IMG/VR virus record: IMGVR_UViG_3300044609_000483 | Location: 1-64,000 of that record | Length of the DNA stretch: 64,000 nucleotides | Direction: 5' to 3' (one strand) | From: a virus | Shown here: positions 8,189 to 17,011 of the stretch, in pieces | Layout: each line of letters starts with the position of its first letter | Numbering within the stretch: position 1 is the stretch's first letter | Position numbers and translations under genes: made by a program | The notes under the pieces: generated by a model | The model's input: only the letters and a program-made list of their open reading frames with translations | Told to the model about the DNA's origin: nothing | Databases searched by the model: none

Positions 8189-9140
8189 AAAATATGTTAC
8201 AGTTTTACTAGAAAATGGTATTCATTTTAACACCATTTCAAAAATGACTGGAAATCAAGTTAGAATTCTTGCAGAAAAGTTTGAAACAAAAGAGGCAGTA
8301 ACACAAAAAGTTGCTCAAACCATAACAACATTAGATGATACAGATTTAAGTAAAGGTATGGCAGTACCTAACGATGACGCAACAGGTGATGTTCAGATTA
8401 AAAAAGTTGGAGGTAAAGTACAAGTTGTTACTGGTTCTAATGCTCCTATGTCTGAAGAAAAAGAACTTGATGAAAAATTTGAATCAAGATCACAACAAAA
8501 ATTATTCTTTACAAAATGTGGTAATGGTAAAACAAAAGAACAAAAAAAATGGTGTAAAATGAGAGATGAATTTTCACGTAGTACAACTAAAAAAGACCAA
8601 AAAAATATGCCAGAAAAAGTAACCAAAGAAGGATATGAAAGATATCTTGAAGATAGAATTGTTGAAATGATTGAAAAACATATTGACCCTAAAATGACTA
8701 AGGGAGACATTTTACGAACAATTTCCGAAAGAAATAATAAGAGCGAATCTTTTATGTTGTCAAAACCAAAAAGAAATACTATGTTTTCCGAAAATGAAGG
8801 TATGGAAATGAAAAGACCAATTGGTAAAATGTCGTCTATGGGTGGAGAAATGGGAGAAAACACTAAAGAAAAAGAAAGAACAAAAACTCCAGGAACAAAA
8901 ACTCCACCAAAAAAAAGAGATAACCCATTTAAGGACCCTAACCCTGGAGTAAAAGAAAAACCAAAGGCAAATACTAGAACTAAAGAGGCTCCGGCAAAAC
9001 CTGGAGTTAAAACTCCACCAAAAAAAGGAGATAATCCATTTAAAGATCCTAACCCTGGAGTAAAAGAAAAACCAAAGGCGGAAATTGAAAGTCAAAAAAA
9101 TGAGTTCATTGGAGCGATAAAACAAGCGTTAAATGTATAA
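8178..9140 (+). CDS. Lys/Pro-rich virion-like protein with internal repeat, 320 aa
   Basis: The N-terminal 60 residues are helical. Residues about 105-140 hold a short basic Cys-containing module (QQKLFFTKCGNGKTKEQKKW) of the kind found in internal phage proteins. The C-terminal 80 residues are a basic Pro/Lys tract carrying two copies of TPPKK-x-DNPFKDPNPGVKE 37 residues apart. No enzymatic motif is seen. It overlaps the upstream gene and is followed 3 nt later by the next, so they are co-translated. High basicity suggests DNA contact inside the capsid; that is inference. Confidence 0.55.
   Translation: MKTKKYVTVLLENGIHFNTISKMTGNQVRILAEKFETKEAVTQKVAQTITTLDDTDLSKGMAVPNDDATGDVQIKKVGGKVQVVTGSNAPMSEEKELDEKFESRSQQKLFFTKCGNGKTKEQKKWCKMRDEFSRSTTKKDQKNMPEKVTKEGYERYLEDRIVEMIEKHIDPKMTKGDILRTISERNNKSESFMLSKPKRNTMFSENEGMEMKRPIGKMSSMGGEMGENTKEKERTKTPGTKTPPKKRDNPFKDPNPGVKEKPKANTRTKEAPAKPGVKTPPKKGDNPFKDPNPGVKEKPKAEIESQKNEFIGAIKQALNV
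8901..9079 (+). repeat. Direct repeat pair, 68 bp, 111-bp offset
   Basis: Copies 8901-8968 and 9012-9079 differ at only a few positions and keep frame (37-codon offset). They encode the repeated TPPKK-x-DNPFKDPNPGVKE segment of the 320-aa protein. Confidence 0.85.
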
Positions 9141-9143
9141 AAA

Positions 9144-10541
9144 ATGTCAAATAATTTAGAAAGATTAATAAGAAAAATTGTTAATGAAGCTCCTATGGAT
9201 TTTGGTGATTACCAGGAAAGACCTCACCCAAGAACCCAACAAAAAATTGAGGACCCTCAAGGAATTTATGCAAAAAATAGGGCGTTTAGAGGTGGTGTTA
9301 GTGACGTAGAAAAAATGACTAGTAAACGATTTAAAGAAATTGTTGATTACGTTAAAAGATATTTTGGTACTCAACAAAATATTACAAACCCACAAGTTAA
9401 GTTGGCGATTCAAATGGAACAGATGAGATCTGTACAACAAGCCATGAGAACCGAACCTAGATATAGAGAACAATTAAGAGATTTAGCGGTTGAGATAGCA
9501 GCTAAAGAAGATGGGTGGTTATCTTATGATTTAACTATGGAAGATGCAGTTAATCAAGGAATTATTGCTAAAAAAAGACGGAATGGTGGTGGAATTGTGT
9601 ATGAATTTAATTTTGTTAACATTGTTACATTTTTAGGTGAAAAACCAATTAATCCAAATGAGTTTCAGATTAAACCGGATAAAAAAAAGAAATTAGAATT
9701 ACCTAAAAACTTTTCTTTTGATATTGATGAATTAACCCCTGAAGAACAAAGAGAGTTAGAAATTGAAAAAAGAAATGTTATTAACGCACTGTCACAAGGG
9801 GCGGGTAAAAAAGGTCAATTTTTGTACCAACTATATAAAGATAGATTAGACGCAATAGACCCATCATTATATGATTTATATAATAAAATAATGGGAGCAA
9901 ATGATTTAATGTATTTTACGGATGAAGACCTTATTGAATCTTTAGGTGGTAATGCTGCCGGTTCTGCCGGTAAGGGAGGTGATGCTCCTGATGATGACGA
10001 TGATGAAGAACAAGGGGGAGAACAAAATAATGAGGGTAACGATAATGATACGTACCATTCAAATGGAGTAATATTCCCAATCCTACTTCACGAACTATCT
10101 AAGGTGTTCCCAATGATACAAACAAGAGAACAATGGAGGGATATGGACCCAGAAATGGCAATGGATGTTATGGGTCAAACAGATACAATGGAGAATGAAC
10201 CAATGAATTTTCGTGTTGGAACCCCACTTTTAACAAAAATGAGGACGTTATTACCAGATGAGTTAACTTTATATGATGAAGGTAAAATTTACAAACCTTT
10301 CTTTTATAAAATACTTTATGGAATCCCAGCTGAAAAATTTTTAAAAGATGTGATTGCCAATGTTGTTTCCGATAACCCATCTGACAATGAAAAAGCTAGA
10401 ATAAAATTTACTGAAATTTTAGGACAAGCAAAAGAAATGTATAGAAAAACTTACGGTGATGCTCCTGATGATGACGATGATGATTACGATGATGATGATT
10501 ACGATGATGATGGTGGCGATATTCTAAGTAAATTAGATTAA
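9144..10541 (+). CDS. Probable head-internal protein with N-terminal gp21 leader, 465 aa
   Basis: It begins MSNNLERLIRKIVNE|APMDF. The Val-Asn-Glu|Ala at 15/16 fits the gp21 rule, and the 15-residue amphipathic leader resembles T4 capsid-targeting sequences of internal proteins. The body is mixed alpha/beta (residues 20-270). It is then interrupted by an acidic tract (DAPDDDDDEEQGG, about 278-290) and ends in another Asp run (APDDDDDDYDDDDYDDD). The two acidic blocks share a DAPDDDDD core. It is the last gene of the 6318-10541 cluster, directly before a strong terminator. Role unknown; packaging into the prohead is inferred. Confidence 0.5.
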   Translation: MSNNLERLIRKIVNEAPMDFGDYQERPHPRTQQKIEDPQGIYAKNRAFRGGVSDVEKMTSKRFKEIVDYVKRYFGTQQNITNPQVKLAIQMEQMRSVQQAMRTEPRYREQLRDLAVEIAAKEDGWLSYDLTMEDAVNQGIIAKKRRNGGGIVYEFNFVNIVTFLGEKPINPNEFQIKPDKKKKLELPKNFSFDIDELTPEEQRELEIEKRNVINALSQGAGKKGQFLYQLYKDRLDAIDPSLYDLYNKIMGANDLMYFTDEDLIESLGGNAAGSAGKGGDAPDDDDDEEQGGEQNNEGNDNDTYHSNGVIFPILLHELSKVFPMIQTREQWRDMDPEMAMDVMGQTDTMENEPMNFRVGTPLLTKMRTLLPDELTLYDEGKIYKPFFYKILYGIPAEKFLKDVIANVVSDNPSDNEKARIKFTEILGQAKEMYRKTYGDAPDDDDDDYDDDDYDDDGGDILSKLD

Positions 10542-10564
10542 TAATAAAACAATTATTATTTATT

Positions 10565-10598
10565 AAAACCCCCTTTTACAAAAATAACTGGGGGTTTT
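10565..10598 (+). terminator. Rho-independent terminator
   Basis: AAAACCCCC (10565-10573) pairs with GGGGGTTTT (10590-10598); the loop is AT-rich. It separates the 6318-10541 cluster from the terminase promoter box, which begins at the next base. Confidence 0.85.
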
Positions 10599-10607
10599 GA
10601 TATTTAT
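10599..10607 (+). promoter_or_regulatory. Late-type box GATATTTAT before terminase
   Basis: Box 14 nt upstream of the ATG at 10622 and directly abutting the preceding terminator. Confidence 0.45.
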
Positions 10608-10621
10608 ATGTAAATATCTTT

Positions 10622-12391
10622 ATGGGTTTATCTAAAGAACAGTTAATGATAGAGTATGTTAAGTGTATGAAAGACACTCCATATGCTCTTAGAACTTATT
10701 TACAAACATACGACAACACAGTATCAAAGTACGTTCCATTGGGATTATTTCCTGACCAAATTTCCTTATTAAATGATTATGAGGAATTTGAGGAGAATAT
10801 TGCATTAAAATATAGACAAGCCGGTGTAACTACGGTAACCGCCGCTTGGATATCTAAACGATTAGTTTTTGCAAAAAAAACACAACCTGAGAAAATACTA
10901 ATAATTGCAAATAAATTGGACACCTCAATGGAGATGGCTAATAAGATTCGTGCCTTTGTTGACCAATGGCCTTCTTGGGTTGGTGCTGGGTTTTCGGTAG
11001 ACAAAAATTCACAAAAACATTATAAACTAACTAATGGTAGTGAAGTTAAGGCCGTTGCGACATCAAAGGATGCCTTACGTGGATTTACCCCTACGATACT
11101 TGTATTTGATGAAGCGGCATTTATTGAGGCTGATAGCGATTTCTGGGCAGCTTGTATGGCGTCCCTATCAACAGGGGGTAAGGTAATTGTGGTTTCCACA
11201 CCTAACGGGTATGACCCAATTTATTACGAGATTTATGACCAATCTTTAAAAGGAATGAATAACTTTAAAATCTCTGAGATGTTTTGGTTCAGAGACCCAA
11301 GATACTCAAAAGATTTATATTTAGTCCCAACAGACGATTTAGTTCATTATTTACTACATAAAGATGAACAAGATCCGTTAAAACACGTATCGTTTGAACA
11401 TATTGATCCGTATCATAGAGATTATGACGAACTAACATCATATTTTAAAAAGGGTTATAAACCCTGTTCTTCTTGGTATGAAAAAATGGTTAAAAAACTT
11501 AAATATGATAAAAGAAAAATTAATCAGGAGTTAAATTGTGAATTTTTAGGTTCCGGAGATAACGTATTTGACAACAAACAATTAGAATATATTAAAAATA
11601 ATTCTATAGAAGAACCTAAAACAAAGTTAATGGGTAATTCTTTATGGATGTGGGAAGAACCTAAAGAGGGTCATAAGTATATAATGGGGGTTGACGTTTC
11701 TCGTGGGGATAGTGAGGATTTTTCATCAATACAGATAATTGATTTTGACACTAGAGAACAGGTTCTAGAATATGTGGGTAAAATACCACCTGACGCTTTG
11801 GCGGAAATTGCATATAAATGGGGGTTAATGTATAGTGCGTTTGTAGTGGTGGATATTACTGGAGGTATGGGTGTCACTACGATTAGAAAAATGCAAGAAC
11901 TTGGTTATAAGAATTTATATGTTGATGGTTTTGACACAACAAATATATGGAGTTATAACGCAAAGGCGCAGGAAAAAATACCTGGTATAAGTTTTAATAA
12001 TAAAAGAGTTCAAATTATCGCCTCTTTTGAGGAATATGTAAGACACAAATTTAAAATTAAAAGCATTCGTTTATATAATGAAATGAATACTTTTATATAT
12101 CTTAATGGTAGACCAGACCACCAAAGGGGGCAACACGACGACCTTATAATGGGAATATCAATGGCAATATATGTTGGTGAAACATCCTTCGCAAAACTTG
12201 AAAAGGTAACGGAACAAACAAAGGTTATGCTTGAATCGTGGACTATAAGTAATAACGATAGTGTGGGTAAAGATATTTACTTTAATCCGGTACTTCCAAA
12301 TTTGAATGCGGCCTCACACAGATACAACATGAATTCAGGACCCTCAAAAGAAGATTATATTAAACATGGTTGGTTATTTGGTGGTAGATAA
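10622..12391 (+). CDS. Terminase large subunit (T4 gp17-like), 589 aa
   Basis: DNA-packaging motor ATPase and headful nuclease. The ATPase domain has a deviant Walker A KYRQAGVTT (63-71), Walker B TILVFDEA (158-165) with catalytic Glu164, and coupling motif VSTPNG (191-196). The RNase H-like nuclease has GVDVSRGD (Asp358), VVVDITGG (Asp411) and QHDD (506-507), three acidic sites equivalent to those of T4 gp17. The usual P-loop Lys directly before Thr is replaced by Val; a Lys sits at position 63 instead, as in some other terminase families. Length is close to T4 gp17 (610). No small terminase precedes it; a candidate lies at 29177-29548. Confidence 0.95.
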   Translation: MGLSKEQLMIEYVKCMKDTPYALRTYLQTYDNTVSKYVPLGLFPDQISLLNDYEEFEENIALKYRQAGVTTVTAAWISKRLVFAKKTQPEKILIIANKLDTSMEMANKIRAFVDQWPSWVGAGFSVDKNSQKHYKLTNGSEVKAVATSKDALRGFTPTILVFDEAAFIEADSDFWAACMASLSTGGKVIVVSTPNGYDPIYYEIYDQSLKGMNNFKISEMFWFRDPRYSKDLYLVPTDDLVHYLLHKDEQDPLKHVSFEHIDPYHRDYDELTSYFKKGYKPCSSWYEKMVKKLKYDKRKINQELNCEFLGSGDNVFDNKQLEYIKNNSIEEPKTKLMGNSLWMWEEPKEGHKYIMGVDVSRGDSEDFSSIQIIDFDTREQVLEYVGKIPPDALAEIAYKWGLMYSAFVVVDITGGMGVTTIRKMQELGYKNLYVDGFDTTNIWSYNAKAQEKIPGISFNNKRVQIIASFEEYVRHKFKIKSIRLYNEMNTFIYLNGRPDHQRGQHDDLIMGISMAIYVGETSFAKLEKVTEQTKVMLESWTISNNDSVGKDIYFNPVLPNLNAASHRYNMNSGPSKEDYIKHGWLFGGR

Positions 12392-12398
12392 TATTTAT
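12390..12398 (+). promoter_or_regulatory. Late-type box AATATTTAT
   Basis: It overlaps the terminase stop codon and ends 4 nt before the ATG at 12403. Confidence 0.4.
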
Positions 12399-12402
12399 AA
12401 AA

Positions 12403-12600
12403 ATGGGGTTAGAACTTAGAAGAACATCGGGAAAACAAATTAATGGATCCACTTTAGTGGTTCCCGGACAACCCATTTTAGGGTATAAAAAATTTGAGAA
12501 CTCTTTTGGGTATAAGAAAAAACCGGAAACTTATGAAGGGCATCCAGTAGACCTAAAACAAATACCCCCAACACCAACACCAACAAATACGAATATATGA
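12403..12600 (+). CDS. Unknown 65-aa protein between terminase and portal
   Basis: Small, basic, Gly/Pro-rich, with two similar Gly-Tyr-Lys-Lys segments (ILGYKKFENSFGYKKKPE). It ends in PPTPTPTNTNI, the same Pro-Thr vocabulary as the linkers at 48225-48265 and 60310-60450. There is no recognisable domain. A box 4 nt ahead of the ATG and a position in the head module support it being real. A minor head or neck component is possible, but there is no direct evidence. Confidence 0.55.
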   Translation: MGLELRRTSGKQINGSTLVVPGQPILGYKKFENSFGYKKKPETYEGHPVDLKQIPPTPTPTNTNI

Positions 12601-12659
12601 GTGCAGATTCTAATTTTTACTTAATGTTTGTTGATTAACTTTAAAATGTAAGAATAGTA

Positions 12660-12668
12660 AATATTTAT
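12660..12668 (+). promoter_or_regulatory. Late-type box AATATTTAT before portal
   Basis: Box 29 nt upstream of the portal ATG at 12698. Confidence 0.4.
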
Positions 12669-12697
12669 ATTTAAGAATTATAAACTAAATTTTCAAT

Positions 12698-14497
12698 ATG
12701 GAACAAAACTTTAATCAACTAACAGTTTGGCAAAGATTATCAAAGGCATTCGGACCAAATTCATTATTGGGTCAAGATGTTCCGACGTACAAATTTGACA
12801 AAAAAGAACTATTAAAAACTAGAGATAGAAACGAGTTTGAAAAAGAAAAATTACAAGCTCAACAGTCATTATATATGGCCAATCAATGGACTAAAATAGA
12901 GAGTAATCTTTATACACAAGCCATTTATTATGAACCAACAAGAATTGCAGCATTTTATGATTATGAATCTATGGAATTTACTCCAGAGATTTCTACTGCT
13001 TTAGATATATATGCGGAAGAATCAACAACACCAAATGAAGATGGTCATATTTTACAAATTTACTCCGAATCAAAAAGAATAAAAGGAATATTAGCCGATT
13101 TATTTAACAACACTTTAGATATTAACACTAACCTACAGATGTGGATTAGAAACACTTGTAAATATGGTGATAATTTTGTTTATCTTAAATTAGATTCCGA
13201 AAAAGGAATAATTGGTTGTGTTCAATTACCAAATATTGAGGTTGAAAGGCTTGAAAAGGGAATGTCACCTAGAACTCCCAATTCAGAAGTTAAACCGGAC
13301 GAAAAAGGTTTAAGATTTAAGTGGAAAGAAAAACAAATGGAATTCAATACATTTGAAGTTGCCCACTTTAGATTACTTGGAGATGATAGAAAGTTACCTT
13401 ACGGAACCTCAATGTTAGAAAAAGCTCGTCGTATCTGGAAACAATTGGTTTTGTCTGAAGATGCTATGTTAATTTATCGTACATCAAGAGCCCCCGAAAG
13501 AAGGGTTTTTAAAGTATTCGTTGGTAATATGGACGATAAAGATGTTGAAGCATATGTACAACGTGTTGCAAACAAATTTAAACGTGACCAAATTGTTGAC
13601 AATAAAACGGGTAACGTCGATTTACGTTTTAATCAAATGGCGGTTGACCAGGATTACTTTATTCCAGTTAGAGATGCAACACAAACAATGCCAATTGAAA
13701 CTTTACCAGGTGGTACAAATCTTTCTGAGATTGCCGATATTGAGTATATTCAAAAGAAACTTGTTTGTGCATTAAGAATACCAAAAGCATATCTTGGATT
13801 TGAAGAACCGGTTGGTGATGGTAAAAATTTATCATTACTTGATATACGTTTTGCTAGAACAATTAATAGAATACAAAAAAATATTTTATCCGAATTAAAT
13901 AAGATTGCGATTGTCCATTTATTTTTATTAGGATTTGAGGATGAATTACAAAACTTTACATTAGGGTTAAACAATCCATCTAAACAAGCTGACCTATTAA
14001 TGGTTGATGTGTGGAAAGAAAAAGTTTTACTTTATAAAGATTTGGTAAGTGAAATACCAAACTCATTGGCGCCGACCTCAGCTACTTGGGCTAAGAAACA
14101 TATATTTGGATTCTCAGATGAAGACATTAAGTTGGATACCCAGAGACAAAGAATGGAAAGAGCGGTTGCCGCTGAACTTGCAAATACCGCAACAATCATA
14201 ACCCATACAGGAATGTTTGATACGATTGATAGATTATATAAAACCGTTACCGGAACAACCCAATCAGGGGGAGCGCCTCCAGAAGGAGGAGAAGGTCCAG
14301 AAATGGGAGGACCACCATCCCCACCAGCAGGAGGACCACCAGAAATGGGAGGACCACCACCAGGAGGACCTGAAGGTTTACCAGAATCAAGAAACAAGTT
14401 AGAAAATTTACTATTAGAAACTGATAACGATATGTATATCACAAACTCATCGTTAGGTGATATGGAAAAAGAATTACTTAAAATATTAAAGGATTGA
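12698..14497 (+). CDS. Portal protein (T4 gp20-like), 599 aa
   Basis: Forms the dodecameric head vertex through which DNA is packaged. The T4-type portal fold is recognisable by the clip/wing segment after an N-terminal YEPTRIAAFYDYESMEF stretch (about 70-90). The long central region includes NTCKYGDNFVYLKL (about 150-163) and RRIWKQLVLSEDAMLIYR (about 244-262). The stem-like part has DIEYIQKKLVCALRIPKAYL (about 350-370). The last 100 residues include a Pro/Gly/Glu-rich tail (GGPPEMGGPPPGGPE), absent from T4 gp20, followed by a short helical end. Order relative to terminase and protease is as in T4. Confidence 0.92.
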   Translation: MEQNFNQLTVWQRLSKAFGPNSLLGQDVPTYKFDKKELLKTRDRNEFEKEKLQAQQSLYMANQWTKIESNLYTQAIYYEPTRIAAFYDYESMEFTPEISTALDIYAEESTTPNEDGHILQIYSESKRIKGILADLFNNTLDINTNLQMWIRNTCKYGDNFVYLKLDSEKGIIGCVQLPNIEVERLEKGMSPRTPNSEVKPDEKGLRFKWKEKQMEFNTFEVAHFRLLGDDRKLPYGTSMLEKARRIWKQLVLSEDAMLIYRTSRAPERRVFKVFVGNMDDKDVEAYVQRVANKFKRDQIVDNKTGNVDLRFNQMAVDQDYFIPVRDATQTMPIETLPGGTNLSEIADIEYIQKKLVCALRIPKAYLGFEEPVGDGKNLSLLDIRFARTINRIQKNILSELNKIAIVHLFLLGFEDELQNFTLGLNNPSKQADLLMVDVWKEKVLLYKDLVSEIPNSLAPTSATWAKKHIFGFSDEDIKLDTQRQRMERAVAAELANTATIITHTGMFDTIDRLYKTVTGTTQSGGAPPEGGEGPEMGGPPSPPAGGPPEMGGPPPGGPEGLPESRNKLENLLLETDNDMYITNSSLGDMEKELLKILKD

Positions 14498-14506
14498 TAT
14501 ATTTAT
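14498..14506 (+). promoter_or_regulatory. Late-type box TATATTTAT
   Basis: Box 14 nt upstream of the ATG at 14521. Confidence 0.4.
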
Positions 14507-14520
14507 AATAAAAACTGATT

Positions 14521-15237
14521 ATGAAATTTGGAATATTAAAAACAAAAATAGAAAAGTGCCTTACCGAATCTTATGAAAACGGCACATTTAAAAAAGATGT
14601 GTTTCTTTTTAAGGAACTTGTTCTAAACAATAAAAACGTAAGCAAACTTTATTACCTTTACGATGAATTATCAAAGAATAAAGGACTAAACGAATCTTTA
14701 GGTTCTGAATATATTAATCAAAGTACGATTATATATGAAAACATTATTAATAAAATTGATAAGTTAAATCTTAAAGAATTATCGTTATGGTTAGGTCATG
14801 TAAAATCAGGTAATAACTATAATGATATTGATAATTTATTCTCCTCAAGTGTTGTAAATTTAGAGGAAAAAATTAAAAGTAAAAAAACTATATTAGAAAA
14901 CTTAAAAAAACAACCAGTAACCGAAGAAGAAACATCAAAGGTCCCAATGGATAAAATGGTAAAAGTTGCTAATAAGACAGTTAATGATTATATCTCAACC
15001 TTAGAGGAATCTGATAAGAAAAAATTAACATCAATTTTAAATGAAAGTAATGATAAGTTAGTTATTAAGTACGATGTTTTAAAAGAAACGGTAATTGAAA
15101 AATTAGAAGATCTTAAATCTGAGGAATCTAACAACGAAGTTTTAGGAAGAATAAATGAAACTATTGTTAAAGTTCAAAAAGAATCCTTTGATAAGTTAAG
15201 TTATTTCAAACTATTGCAGTTGAATAAGAATCTTTAA
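14521..15237 (+). CDS. Possible prohead core protein, 238 aa
   Basis: It sits between portal and protease, where T4 has the core proteins gp67 and gp68. It is almost wholly helical and Lys/Glu/Leu-rich. The N-terminal segment MKFGILKTKIEKCLTE|SY has a gp21-type site at 16/17. Similar sites recur (GRINE near residue 220; ESNNE), as expected for a core protein degraded after assembly. There is no enzymatic motif. The gene overlaps the convergent bS21 gene by 4 nt. Assignment rests on location, composition and the cleavage-like site, not on a recognised domain. Confidence 0.5.
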   Translation: MKFGILKTKIEKCLTESYENGTFKKDVFLFKELVLNNKNVSKLYYLYDELSKNKGLNESLGSEYINQSTIIYENIINKIDKLNLKELSLWLGHVKSGNNYNDIDNLFSSSVVNLEEKIKSKKTILENLKKQPVTEEETSKVPMDKMVKVANKTVNDYISTLEESDKKKLTSILNESNDKLVIKYDVLKETVIEKLEDLKSEESNNEVLGRINETIVKVQKESFDKLSYFKLLQLNKNL

Positions 15238-15419
15238 TCTTTTATTTGGATTTTCTGTTTGTAAATTGCTTTTTGCAACTCTTGTCTTTTTTCAACTGAC
15301 TTTTTAGTAAATTCTTTTTTATAATTTAGGTGACTATTTTGTCTTGTTTTTATCACCTTACTTTTTAATTCTTTCAGGGCTTTTTCAATATCCCCTCTTT
15401 TAACTTTTACTATTAGCAT
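15234..15419 (-). CDS. rpsU: Ribosomal protein bS21 homologue, 61 aa
   Basis: It starts MLIVKVKRGDIEKALKELKS, followed by KVIKTRQNSHLNYKKEFTKK and SVEKRQELQKAIYKQK. This matches bS21 along its length, closest to the Bacteroidota form (MLIIPVKDGENIERALK... RKQKMKAIY). bS21 sits on the 30S platform near the anti-Shine-Dalgarno end of 16S rRNA. A phage copy can replace or compete with the host protein and bias initiation. It is the only minus gene inside the head module and overlaps the 3' end of its neighbour. No Shine-Dalgarno sequence precedes it, unlike the autoregulated rpsU reported in Flavobacteriia. Its leader is A-rich (AAAATAAAACAAAAAT). Confidence 0.85.
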   Translation of the reverse strand: MLIVKVKRGDIEKALKELKSKVIKTRQNSHLNYKKEFTKKSVEKRQELQKAIYKQKIQIKD

Positions 15420-15508
15420 ATTTTTGTTTTATTTTCTTGTATATTGATATATATCGTAAAAATACGTAAACTTATTGAAAATAAACGATATTGGTATGAA
15501 AAAAAAAT

Positions 15509-15976
15509 ATGAAAAAAGGAAAAACCACAAAAATAAATGGATTCAGAACATCTAAAGTACATTACGGGACCGTCGACTCAAAAGAATTTAAATCACTTTA
15601 TTTAAATATTCAAACTTGGTCGGAACCAAAAATTGAATCTGAAAATTGGACCCGTGTGGTATTAAACATGAACAGGGCAATAAAACATTCGGTTTATCAA
15701 AATATAGACAAAACATTATTTGACGACAAATTTATTGTAGATATGGACTTAAGAACCAGCGGACTACAACTAAAGAAAAAATCATTTATGAATTTAGAAA
15801 TAAATTTATTTTTAAACCAAGAAATAGATTTTAAATCACCAAAATTAAAAAAATCCTTAAAAAATTTAACTAAAGAAATTTATAACGATGTCCTAACCGG
15901 AAATGACTATTTTAAGTTCTTTCTCACAAAAAATGGAAATTATAAACCTGTAAAGGTAATATTAGAAAAAGTTTAA
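15509..15976 (+). CDS. Unknown 155-aa protein in head module
   Basis: Not recognised. It is basic at the N-terminus (MKKGKTTKINGFRTSKVHYG), with beta-rich segments (WTRVVLNMNRAIKHSVY; FIVDMDLRTSGLQLKKK). The LRTSGL-x-x-KKKSFMNLE arrangement looks like a conserved structural core. No signal peptide or catalytic motif is seen. It lies between the prohead-core candidate and the protease and ends 21 nt before the protease ATG, so a head-assembly role is possible. The start ATG follows a poly-A run (AAAAAAAT) without any ribosome binding site. Confidence 0.6.
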   Translation: MKKGKTTKINGFRTSKVHYGTVDSKEFKSLYLNIQTWSEPKIESENWTRVVLNMNRAIKHSVYQNIDKTLFDDKFIVDMDLRTSGLQLKKKSFMNLEINLFLNQEIDFKSPKLKKSLKNLTKEIYNDVLTGNDYFKFFLTKNGNYKPVKVILEKV

Positions 15977-15983
15977 TATTTAT
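15975..15983 (+). promoter_or_regulatory. Late-type box AATATTTAT before protease
   Basis: It overlaps the previous stop codon; 14 nt upstream of the ATG at 15998. Confidence 0.4.
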
Positions 15984-15997
15984 TATTAAAACTAATT

Positions 15998-16735
15998 ATG
16001 AACGGTTATAAAATTTTAGGCCCTAGAGATACGGGTAAGGGTATTCTTATTGAGTATGATGCGGGATACATTAATCCAAGAGAAGGTAGAAATTACGATT
16101 TATTAAAAGAGTCCAAAAATTTTATGGATTATTCTAAACCATTTGAATTCTATGCGGTCCTACAAAAATATGATACGCCAAATAGAAATGGTAGGGTTTA
16201 TCCAGAAAAAATATTAAAGAGAGAATCTGAGAATTATAAAAAAATGATTGAGAAGGGAACTTCTCTTTCTGAATTAAATCACCCGGAATCTTCTTTAATA
16301 GATTTAGATAGAGTATCACATATGATAACTGAAGTTTGGTGGGAAGGTCCTGTTTTATTAGGTAAATTAAGGTTACTTACAAGTCCTGGATTTCATGAAA
16401 GAGGGATATGTTCAACTAAGGGAGATATTGCGGCAAACTACTTACGTCAAGGGGTTACATTAGGTATTTCTTCTCGTGGTGTTGGATCACTTAAAAAAGT
16501 TGGGGAAAGAAATGAGGTACAAGATGATTTTGAATTAATTTGTTTTGACTTGGTATCATCACCATCTACTCCTGGAGCTTATTTATTCTTAGATAAGAAC
16601 GATAGAGGTAAGTATGATGAGAATCTTGAGGAGGAGACAAAAATGAATATAGAAAGAGCGACTGGAATGGAATCCACATCTATTGATAAAACAAAAAGTT
16701 TAATGGATAAGTTATCTTCATTTCTTGACAAATAA
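15998..16735 (+). CDS. Prohead protease (T4 gp21-like), 245 aa
   Basis: Serine protease of the herpesvirus-assemblin-like fold that trims the core and capsid proteins before DNA packaging. Key elements are the conserved entry KYDTPNRNGRVYP (57-69), the catalytic His95 in SELNHPESS, the Ser158/159 pair in TLGISSRGVGS, and the downstream FDLVSSPSTPGAYLF (183-197). All are typical of the T4-type protease family. The last 45 residues (NLEEETKMNIERATGMESTS onwards) look like a removable tail. It is followed by the small 16774 gene, the scaffold and the major capsid protein. Its likely substrates in this window carry (I/L/V)-x-E|A sites. Confidence 0.92.
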   Translation: MNGYKILGPRDTGKGILIEYDAGYINPREGRNYDLLKESKNFMDYSKPFEFYAVLQKYDTPNRNGRVYPEKILKRESENYKKMIEKGTSLSELNHPESSLIDLDRVSHMITEVWWEGPVLLGKLRLLTSPGFHERGICSTKGDIAANYLRQGVTLGISSRGVGSLKKVGERNEVQDDFELICFDLVSSPSTPGAYLFLDKNDRGKYDENLEEETKMNIERATGMESTSIDKTKSLMDKLSSFLDK

Positions 16736-16773
16736 TATTATTAGTCTTATTTTTATAAAAAAAAATTATAATT

Positions 16774-16989
16774 ATGGAACAAGGAGAAAAGTATTTTGTG
16801 GCTAAAATCGCATCTGATTTATTAGATAGTGAATCAGGTAAAGTAAAAAAAACAAGAGAAGAAAAATTAGTTAAAGGGTATTCACCTACAGATGTTGAAG
16901 CCAAAGTTACTAAAGTTTATGAAAATTACACAATGGATTGGAGAATAACTTCAATTACAGAAAGTAAAATTGACGAAGTAATTGAATAA
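16774..16989 (+). CDS. Small DUF4494-like protein, 71 aa
   Basis: The pattern YFVAKI..DLLDSESGKVKK.REEKLVKGYSPTDVEAKVTKVYE...WRITSITESKIDEVI resembles the DUF4494 family of Bacteroidota. That family has an aromatic start, then GK.KK..E.YLV.A.S.T.AE and a final I..I..SKI.E. Function of that family is unknown. It lies between protease and scaffold. The gene starts after a poly-A leader and ends before a terminator. Family assignment is by eye; coding status is well supported. Confidence 0.6.
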   Translation: MEQGEKYFVAKIASDLLDSESGKVKKTREEKLVKGYSPTDVEAKVTKVYENYTMDWRITSITESKIDEVIE

Positions 16990-17011
16990 AAACAAATTTT
17001 ATTTAAAAAAT

